The translations under genes and the position numbers were made by a program. Shown here piece by piece: positions 6,644 to 11,748 of a stretch of DNA of 11,748 nt; position 1 is the first letter of the stretch; every line of letters begins with the position of its first letter. Under the pieces are notes generated by a model, which saw nothing but the letters and a program-made list of their open reading frames with translations, was not told the origin of the DNA and searched no databases. This DNA is from Prevotella sp. CAG:924 (GTDB lineage: Bacteria > Bacteroidota > Bacteroidia > Bacteroidales > Bacteroidaceae), in NCBI GenBank assembly GCA_000431975.1, contig HF988614.1:1-11748 (forward strand). The letters are read 5' to 3'.

Positions 6644-7807
6644 ATGACAATGAAGAAACAACAGATATGTATCCTGGGCAGTACAGGTTCGATCGGCACG
6701 CAGGCCCTCGACGTGATCCGTCAGCATCCCGACCGTTACGAGGCCTATTGCCTGACGGCCAACAACAGCGTCGATAAGCTCGTCGCCCAGGCGCGCGAGT
6801 TCAGTCCGGCCTGTGTGGTGATAGCCAATGAGGATCATTATAAGGAGGTGCAGGATGCCCTCAGCGACCGTCCCGACATCAAGGTCTATGCCGGTAAGGA
6901 GGCCCTCAACGAGGTGGTGGAGGCCGGTCCGGTCGACATGGTGCTCGCATCGATGGTCGGCTTCTCCGGTCTTGTACCCACCATCCATGCCATCAAGGCG
7001 GGCAAGAAGATCTGCCTGGCCAACAAGGAGACGCTCGTCGTAGCCGGTGAGCTGATCCTCGACTTGGTGCGCCGGCATCATGTAGCGCTGCTCCCTGTCG
7101 ACTCGGAGCACAGTGCCATCTTCCAGTGTCTCTATGGCGAGGATGCCGATCAGGTGGACAAGATCCTGCTCACCTGTTCGGGCGGCCCTTTCCGTCTTTT
7201 CACGCAGGAGCAGCTTGAGCACGTGACGGCTGCCGATGCCTTGAAGCATCCCACATGGGACATGGGCGCAAAGATCACGATTGACTCTGCCTCTCTGATG
7301 AATAAGGGCTTTGAGGTGATGGAGGCCCGTTGGCTCTTCGGAGTCCCCGCCGACCGTATTGAGGTGCTGATCCATCCGCAGAGCGTCATCCATAGCGGCG
7401 TGCAGTTCGTCGATGGTGCTGTGAAGGCACAGCTCGGCGTGCCCGACATGCGCTTGCCGATCCAGTATGCCTTCTCGTTCCCTGAGCGTCTGCCCTTGCA
7501 GGGTGAGCGGCTCGACCTCTTCAAGATGGGCCATCTCGATTTCTTCCGTCCCGATCAGGAGAAGTTCCGTTGTCTGGCATTGGCTTACGAGGCCATCGGC
7601 AAGGGCGGCAACATGCCCTGTATCCTTAACGCGGCTAACGAGGTGGCCAACCTGGCCTTCCGTCAGGGACGTCTCTCGTTCCTCGGCATGGCCGACGTGA
7701 TCAGCAAGACGATGGAGCAGGCTACCTTCGACGCCACTCCCGATCTCGAGGTCTATCTGCAGACCGACCGGGAGGCACGCGCCATAGCGTCCGGACTGAT
7801 AGGATAG
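6644..7807 (+). CDS. dxr: 1-deoxy-D-xylulose-5-phosphate reductoisomerase Dxr
   Basis: Dxr (IspC) rearranges and reduces DXP to 2-C-methylerythritol 4-phosphate with NADPH and a divalent metal, committing carbon to the MEP isoprenoid pathway; it is the fosmidomycin target. The protein is 387 residues. The NADPH site GSTGSIG is at 12-18 and ANKETL at 126-131. The metal ligands Asp153 and Glu155 lie in PVDSEHSAIFQ, with Glu224 in LMNKGFEVMEA. The substrate loop region IHPQSVIHSGVQF follows and a helical C-terminal domain closes the protein. An in-frame ATG two codons later (6650) is an equally possible start. It feeds the isoprenoid carrier needed by the MurA pathway. Confidence 0.97.
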   Translation: MTMKKQQICILGSTGSIGTQALDVIRQHPDRYEAYCLTANNSVDKLVAQAREFSPACVVIANEDHYKEVQDALSDRPDIKVYAGKEALNEVVEAGPVDMVLASMVGFSGLVPTIHAIKAGKKICLANKETLVVAGELILDLVRRHHVALLPVDSEHSAIFQCLYGEDADQVDKILLTCSGGPFRLFTQEQLEHVTAADALKHPTWDMGAKITIDSASLMNKGFEVMEARWLFGVPADRIEVLIHPQSVIHSGVQFVDGAVKAQLGVPDMRLPIQYAFSFPERLPLQGERLDLFKMGHLDFFRPDQEKFRCLALAYEAIGKGGNMPCILNAANEVANLAFRQGRLSFLGMADVISKTMEQATFDATPDLEVYLQTDREARAIASGLIG

Positions 7808-7829
7808 TCATCCCGTGAAGAGATTCTTA

Positions 7830-7866
7830 GATGGGCTGTGCGGACCGGCCGTCCGCTTCCCCCATC
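7830..7866 (+). other. Strong hairpin downstream of dxr
   Basis: GATGGG/CCCATC (7830-7835, 7861-7866) form the outer stem and GCGGAC/GTCCGC (7840-7845, 7851-7856) the inner stem. A 4x4 internal loop separates them and the tip is CGGCC. It begins 22 bases after the dxr stop. It is not followed by a U-run. Confidence 0.7.
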
Positions 7867-7891
7867 AATAAACACAGTAAATTGTGATTTC

Positions 7892-7933
7892 GCGGCCTGC
7901 ACCGCCCCTATGGCTTGTGGGCATCCAGGCCGC
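7892..7933 (+). other. Second hairpin in the dxr-rseP gap
   Basis: GCGGCCTG/CAGGCCGC (7892-7899, 7926-7933) forms an 8-bp outer stem, with inner GCCC/GGGC (7904-7907, 7919-7922) around an 11-base loop. It ends 29 bases before the rseP start. A short CACA/TGTG stem lies between it and the first hairpin. No promoter consensus was recognised in this 155-base gap. Confidence 0.65.
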
Positions 7934-7962
7934 ATCAATCCTATAATACCTATAAAAGTAGA

Positions 7963-9477
7963 ATGGAAATTTTTCTGATTAAACTTCTTCAGTTTATCCT
8001 TGCCATCTCGCTTCTCGTGCTGCTCCATGAGGGTGGCCACATGTTCTTCTCGAAGCTCTTCGGCATCCGTGTGGAGAAATTCTTTATCTTCTTCGATGTC
8101 GGCATCGGCAAGTGGAGTGGCAAGCTCTTCAGCTTCAAGCTCAAGGGCGATACGGAATACGGCATGGGCTGGCTGCCGTTGGGCGGCTATTGCAAGATCT
8201 CGGGCATGATCGACGAGAGCTTCGACACAGAGCAGATGAAGCAGGCCCCTCAGCCATGGGAGTTCCGCACCCATCCGGCCTGGCAGCGCCTGCTGGTAAT
8301 GATCGGTGGTGTGCTGGTCAATTTCCTGTTGGCCTTGTTCATCTATTCGATGATCATGTATCACTGGGGCGAGAGCTATGTGCGCATGGACAAGATGAGC
8401 TATGGCATGAAGTTCAGCGATGAGGCCAAGAAGCTCGGCTTCCGTGATCACGACAAGCTGCTCGGAACGGATCTCGGTGAGTTCAAGGATTTCAATGTGG
8501 ATGTCTACCGCGATCTCTCCGAGGCACATACGGCTTATGTGGAGCGTCAGGGCAAGACGGTGAGCGTTCCCCTTCCCGGCAATCTCAATCTTCTCGACAT
8601 GTTGAAGAAGACGCCTCAGTTTGCCCGCCCCTTCATCCCCGCTAAGGTGGACACCGTGCTGGAGACGATGCCCGCAACGGAGGACAGCAAGACGATGATC
8701 ACCTCTCCGGCTTATAAGATCGGCCTGAAGAAGGGCGACATGATCCTCGCCGTTAATGGCGTGCCGGTCGATTCCTACAATGAGTTTACCGATCAGATGG
8801 GCGTGTTGTCCGACGAGCTGGCTGCTGCCAAGACCCATGCCGACAGCATGCGGATCTGTACGGTGACGATTGCCGTGATGCGTGCGGGAGCACCCTCCGG
8901 TGCCCGGACGTCAGCACAGGCCGCTTCCGTTAAGGCCGCCGCACAGGATACGGCATCTCTCACCACACCGACGACCGCTTCGGTCGACACCCTGAAGGCC
9001 GTGCTCACGTCCGATCTGAAGTTCGGCTTTGCCGTTGCCAGCGTACCGGCGCTCTACGAGAAGGAGACGACGCATGTCAGCTACGGCTTCCTGCAGAGCT
9101 TCCCGGCCGGTGTGAAATATGGTTGGGATGTGCTGGCCGGCTATGTGAGCGACATGAAGTATGTCTTCACGGCCGACGGCGCGAAGTCGCTTGGAGGCTT
9201 CGGCGCCATAGGTAGCCTCTTCCCCTCGCAGTGGGACTGGTATCTTTTCTGGAAGATGACAGCGTTCCTGAGCATCATTCTGGCTTTCATGAACATCCTT
9301 CCGATTCCTGCCCTCGATGGTGGTCATGTAGTGTTCCTGCTCTATGAGATCATTACAGGACGCAAGCCGGGCGAGAAGTTCATGATACGTGCGGAGTATG
9401 TCGGCTTCGCCATTCTTATCCTGCTGATGATCATCGCCAATCTCAACGACGTCCTACGATGGTTGGGAGTGATGTAA
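7963..9477 (+). CDS. rseP: Site-2 metalloprotease RseP
   Basis: RseP is an inner-membrane zinc protease that cuts membrane-embedded substrates such as anti-sigma factors and signal-peptide remnants. The protein is 504 residues. The first membrane segment carries the zinc site HEGGH (22-26). The second membrane segment is around 111-132. A PDZ-like periplasmic region follows, with the clear core IGLKKGDMILAVNG (253-266). The LDGGH motif (451-455), with the third zinc ligand, lies in a late membrane segment, and a last segment is near 480-493. Residues about 309-345 form an Ala/Thr/Ser-rich insert within the PDZ part. The ATG at 7963 directly precedes the hydrophobic HEXXH helix; an earlier in-frame ATG at 7915 would lie inside the upstream hairpin. 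Confidence 0.95.
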   Translation: MEIFLIKLLQFILAISLLVLLHEGGHMFFSKLFGIRVEKFFIFFDVGIGKWSGKLFSFKLKGDTEYGMGWLPLGGYCKISGMIDESFDTEQMKQAPQPWEFRTHPAWQRLLVMIGGVLVNFLLALFIYSMIMYHWGESYVRMDKMSYGMKFSDEAKKLGFRDHDKLLGTDLGEFKDFNVDVYRDLSEAHTAYVERQGKTVSVPLPGNLNLLDMLKKTPQFARPFIPAKVDTVLETMPATEDSKTMITSPAYKIGLKKGDMILAVNGVPVDSYNEFTDQMGVLSDELAAAKTHADSMRICTVTIAVMRAGAPSGARTSAQAASVKAAAQDTASLTTPTTASVDTLKAVLTSDLKFGFAVASVPALYEKETTHVSYGFLQSFPAGVKYGWDVLAGYVSDMKYVFTADGAKSLGGFGAIGSLFPSQWDWYLFWKMTAFLSIILAFMNILPIPALDGGHVVFLLYEIITGRKPGEKFMIRAEYVGFAILILLMIIANLNDVLRWLGVM

Positions 9478-9534
9478 GTCCGGCATGGTAAACAACTTAT
9501 ACGACGGTACATCCGTATCCGTCTGTGTAGCCCC

Positions 9535-9569
9535 GGTATCGTACCGATCATTATTCTCGGTACGATACC
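9535..9569 (+). terminator. Hairpin at the 3' end of the rseP operon
   Basis: A perfect 13-bp inverted repeat, GGTATCGTACCGA/TCGGTACGATACC, encloses a 9-base loop 57 bases after the rseP stop. A weaker GACGG/CCGTC stem (9503-9507, 9519-9523) precedes it. No T-run follows on either strand, so it is a terminator only by position; it may instead protect the mRNA 3' end. Confidence 0.5.
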
Positions 9570-9887
9570 CGGACTAGACAACGGAAAGAAAATAAACATG
9601 CTGTAACCGGCAGTTTATGATATTATAGTGTCTTTCGATATTTTGTCATTTCCCGATTCTTGTCCCAAAGGTATTAAGGCTGGCATCTTATGACGCTTCA
9701 AGAGGCTGCTTCTTCTTACCTTCATGCCGTCACAGGGACGGCGCTGTTTGTTTGGCTTTATTTGGAGAATGACAAAATGATTTTGGTATCCGGTATGGGA
9801 TACAAGGCAGGTATTCTTTCTGAAAAGACTTCCATCCTGCTCTTGCACAGACTGAGTCTAGTCAATAAGGTAGCGGCAATAAGACTG
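9570..9887. other. Intergenic region between rseP and the barrel remnant
   Basis: These 318 bases separate convergent genes. Short open frames exist on both strands but show no family likeness, no sensible start context and overlap one another. One near-perfect small stem, GCCGTC/GACGGC, occurs around 9726-9742. I see no promoter or RNA gene here. Confidence 0.5.
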
Positions 9888-10480
9888 CTACAGTCGTTTC
9901 AACTCACTGTCAATATTGCTGTGACTATGCAGCTTGTAGTCCTTGGGGTTTAACTGATAACGTAGGGTGAGGGAGACGGCGCGGTAGTCGTAGGTGTTCA
10001 ACAGATTCATTGTCATTCTGTCGCTGTAAATCTCATTGCCGTCTTTCTGGGTATTGAAGATGTCGTTCACCTTGAGTTGCAGGCTGATGCGGTCGTGCCA
10101 GAACGTCTTTGTAGCATTGAAGTTAACCGACCCCAGATGGCGGTTGAGATGTACGTTGCGGTAATCTCCGGGACTCTGATAGTTGGCCGTGAGGAATATC
10201 GTGAATGTCGGGCTCACCTTGAAGCTATTGGAGAGCATGGCCACGCAGATAGGATCGTTCAGGCTGACGGTTCCCAACTGCGTATGAATGTGTAGGAATT
10301 GCTTGTTCATCGCGAGCGTCAGCTGTGGGTTCCAGAAGCCGAAGGTACGGGAGAGCACCACGGCCAGGCGCATCTGCTTTACCGAATTGAGATTCTTATA
10401 GGACATGACCGACACGGCGGGTTGCGACTCGAGTTGCGAGGCCCAATTGATGATGGCATTTCGTGTGTCGGAATAGCCGT
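9888..10480 (-). pseudogene. 3' remnant of an outer-membrane beta-barrel (TonB receptor-like) gene
   Basis: About 197 codons in one minus-strand frame match the C-terminal part of PF14905-type outer-membrane barrel proteins of Bacteroidetes. The segment NAIINWASQLE is followed by alternating barrel strands, the FNATKTFWHDRISLQLKVNDIFNTQKDG region, then SLTLRYQLNP and the terminal tail ending SELKRL. Such proteins are normally 700 residues or more, with a plug or N-terminal carboxypeptidase-like domain; here everything before the last strands is missing. The homologous frame fades at about 10475-10484, and a stop (TGA) stands at 10502-10500. Upstream is an IS982-like transposase fragment, so the gene was cut by a rearrangement. 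A GTG at 10415 could start a short product, but a functional barrel is not expected. Confidence 0.8.
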
Positions 10481-10572
10481 TTAAGCGTATATTTTGCCAT
10501 CATAGCATCAAAAAACTTGCAGAAATCATCTGCCATACAAAATAATTCTATAACTTTGCTCTCGGTGATCAT
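10396..10572 (-). pseudogene. 5' fragment of an IS982-like transposase gene
   Basis: From the ATG at 10572-10570 the minus strand encodes about 31 residues typical of the N-terminus of IS982-family transposases in Bacteroidetes: KVIELFCMADDFCKFFDA, then MAKYTLK. The likeness stops after the Lys codon at 10482-10480. The frame then continues out of phase through barrel-gene DNA and ends at 10396, giving a chimeric 58-codon reading frame. The DDE catalytic domain is absent, so this is dead. The break lies inside the transposase gene rather than at an IS end, which points to deletion or recombination after insertion. The family call is from memory of the N-terminal motif. Confidence 0.65.
10551..10558 (+). 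promoter_or_regulatory. Possible outward -7 element toward cfxA
   Basis: TAACTTTG on the plus strand fits TAnnTTTG exactly inside the transposase fragment. No TTTG stands 19-21 bases upstream. Transcription would run through a leader of about 145 bases to cfxA. This is a weak candidate for how the IS fragment could drive the resistance gene. Confidence 0.25.
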
Positions 10573-10610
10573 AGCGATTATTGTTTGTAATCCTTTGTAA
10601 TTTAGCACTA

Positions 10611-10642
10611 TAAAGTTACAACGATTTTCGCTAATCACCAAA
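10611..10642 (-). promoter_or_regulatory. Promoter of the IS982-like transposase fragment
   Basis: On the minus strand TTTG (10642-10639) is followed after exactly 20 bases by TAACTTTA (10618-10611), one mismatch from TAnnTTTG. It lies 39 bases before the transposase ATG. It survives intact and now points into the barrel-gene remnant. Confidence 0.55.
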
Positions 10643-10659
10643 TTTACACGCATTTACAA

Positions 10660-10697
10660 TTCGTCGAACTCACGTTAAATAAATATCTTCGTCGAAC
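10660..10697. repeat. Direct repeat of TTCGTCGAAC upstream of cfxA
   Basis: TTCGTCGAAC occurs at 10660-10669 and 10688-10697, a period of 28 bases. Each unit contains the near-palindrome TTCG-T-CGAA. The second copy ends 16 bases before the cfxA start. It may mark the end of the IS fragment or serve as a protein-binding site; sequence alone does not decide. Confidence 0.55.
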
Positions 10698-10713
10698 ACT
10701 TAGGTTTATAAAT

Positions 10714-11676
10714 ATGGAAAAAACAAAAAAACAATTTGTAGTTTTGTGTATAGTTTTAGTTTGCATCTTCACTTTAGTGTTTTCATTGTTCTGTAAATCA
10801 GCTACTAAAGATAGCGCAATTTCTCCATTAACAGATATTTTGACTGACAGTATTTCTCAAATTGTTTCGGCTTGTCCTGGTGAAATCGGGGTGGCGGTTA
10901 TTATTAATAACACTGATACGGTTAAGGTCAATAATAAGAGTGTTTATCCTATGATGAGTGTGTTTAAGGTTCATCAAGCATTAGCACTTTGCAATGACTT
11001 TGATAATAAAGGAATTTCACTTGATACCTTGGTAAATATAAATAGAGGTAAACTTAACCTAAAGACTTGGAGTCCTATGATAAAAGATTATTCAGAACCT
11101 ATCATATCATTGACTGTGAGGGATTTGTTACGCTATACTCTTACTCAAAGCGACAATAATGCGAGCAATTTTATGTTTAAGGATATAGTTAATGTCGCTC
11201 AAACAGACAGTTTTATAGCCACGCTCATTCCTCGTTCAAGTTTTCAGATAGCTTATACGGAAGAGGAAATGTCGGCAGACCATAATAAGGCTTATTCTAA
11301 TTATACATCTCCTCTTGGTGCTGCAATGCTAATGAATCGTTTGTTTACTGAAGGTCTTATTGGTGATGAGAAACAAAGTTTTATTAAAAACACGTTAAAA
11401 GAATGCAAAACAGGCGTAGATAGAATAGCAGCTCCGCTTCTTGATAAAAAAGGAGTTACTATAGCACATAAGACAGGTTCTGGTTATGTCAATGAAAATG
11501 GTCTTCTTTCAGCTCACAATGATGTAGCCTTTATATGCCTGCCTAATAACACTTGCTACACCTTAGCGGTATTTGTCAAGGATTTCAAGGGAAATGAATC
11601 ACAGGCGTCACAATATGTTGCGCATATATCAGCGGTAGTATATTCTTTATTAATGCAAACTTCGTTAAATACTTAA
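10714..11676 (+). CDS. cfxA: CfxA-family class A beta-lactamase
   Basis: CfxA is an exported serine beta-lactamase that hydrolyses penicillins and many cephalosporins in the periplasm. It is known from Bacteroides, Prevotella and Capnocytophaga, often on Tn4555-like elements. The 320-residue protein has a basic N-terminus and a hydrophobic signal segment (about 8-26). Catalytic Ser82 and Lys85 are in MMSVFKVHQ, SDN is at 146-148, the acidic EEE group at 183-185 lies in the omega-loop region, and KTG is at 253-255. The core blocks are as in known CfxA, but my recollection of CfxA2 differs at roughly thirty sites and by one residue in length, mostly in the signal region and surface positions. 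The gene is visibly AT-rich against its GC-rich neighbours, which indicates transfer. No strong promoter is seen just upstream. Confidence 0.95.
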   Translation: MEKTKKQFVVLCIVLVCIFTLVFSLFCKSATKDSAISPLTDILTDSISQIVSACPGEIGVAVIINNTDTVKVNNKSVYPMMSVFKVHQALALCNDFDNKGISLDTLVNINRGKLNLKTWSPMIKDYSEPIISLTVRDLLRYTLTQSDNNASNFMFKDIVNVAQTDSFIATLIPRSSFQIAYTEEEMSADHNKAYSNYTSPLGAAMLMNRLFTEGLIGDEKQSFIKNTLKECKTGVDRIAAPLLDKKGVTIAHKTGSGYVNENGLLSAHNDVAFICLPNNTCYTLAVFVKDFKGNESQASQYVAHISAVVYSLLMQTSLNT

Positions 11677-11718
11677 ACTGTGCTTACTTTGATAATTAAA
11701 GATAAACATTCTACAATA

Positions 11719-11748
11719 GGGACTGTCGTAAAAAGGCTAAAACTTTAT
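11719..11748. mobile_element. Possible insertion-sequence end at the window edge
   Basis: Starting 42 bases after the cfxA stop, GGGACTGTCGTAAAA resembles the GRGACTGTCGYAAAA-like termini that I recall from some insertion sequences. The rest of any element lies outside the window and no partner repeat is visible inside it, so this rests on likeness alone. Confidence 0.3.

Noticed and set aside
6581..7534. Minus-strand open frame (about 317 codons) across rimM-dxr
   Set aside because: It lies wholly antisense to dxr and the rimM end, with biased composition and no recognisable family.
7753..8838. Minus-strand open frame (about 361 codons) across dxr-rseP
   Set aside because: It is antisense to well-supported genes and runs through the intergenic hairpins.
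9615..9848. Minus-strand open frame of 77 codons after the barrel remnant
   Set aside because: It has a random-looking basic composition, no start signal and no recognised domain, and overlaps another spurious frame.
9690..9953. Plus-strand open frame of 87 codons after rseP
   Set aside because: It has no family likeness and its end is antisense to the barrel remnant, whose frame has clear homology features.
10701..10708. TAGGTTTA as the cfxA -7 element
   Set aside because: It would place the transcription start at or inside the cfxA start codon, lacks a -33 TTTG, and has one mismatch.
1..11748. CRISPR array, toxin-antitoxin pair, phage genes or known anti-phage systems
   Set aside because: No regularly spaced repeats, paired small genes or phage-like proteins are visible. 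The only repeats are short and two-copy.

Overview
This window is a piece of a Bacteroidales chromosome, most likely Prevotellaceae. The core gene order is nadD-gmk-yicC diverging from tsaB-DUF4290-murA-rimM-dxr-rseP, which is typical of the phylum. Promoters fit the Bacteroidetes form (TTTG, about 20 bp, TAnnTTTG), DUF4290 is a Bacteroidetes family, and a PF14905-type outer-membrane barrel remnant and a CfxA beta-lactamase are present. The genus is inferred from gene order, the fairly GC-rich core and the presence of cfxA; I could not run a search.

Layout. Positions 1-945 hold a minus-strand tRNA-Asn(GTT) with a clear promoter and an intrinsic terminator, then about 600 bases with no convincing gene. 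Positions 946-3167 (minus) hold yicC, gmk and nadD: an endoribonuclease, GMP kinase and the NAD adenylyltransferase. A compact divergent promoter region (3168-3254) separates them from the plus-strand cluster at 3255-9477: tsaB (tRNA t6A modification), a DUF4290 protein, murA (first committed step of peptidoglycan), rimM (30S maturation), dxr (MEP isoprenoid pathway) and rseP (intramembrane site-2 protease). These are housekeeping genes for translation, envelope precursors and envelope stress. Apart from the 9-base tsaB/DUF4290 gap, every intergenic gap within the two clusters carries inverted repeats able to fold into RNA hairpins, with different sequences but similar form. Another strong hairpin follows rseP.

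Positions 9888-11748 are a disrupted accessory region. The 3' end of an outer-membrane beta-barrel gene (minus) is fused at about 10480 to the 5' end of an IS982-like transposase gene (minus). Beyond that lies an AT-rich, plus-strand cfxA class A beta-lactamase gene (10714-11676) that looks like a divergent CfxA allele. The right edge begins a motif resembling the terminus of another insertion sequence, so the window probably enters a mobile resistance element.

The most notable points are the divergent CfxA and its chimeric junction, MurA with Asp in place of the fosfomycin-target Cys, the recurrent intergenic hairpins, and an Ala/Thr/Ser-rich insert in RseP. I did not find a wholly new multigene system.
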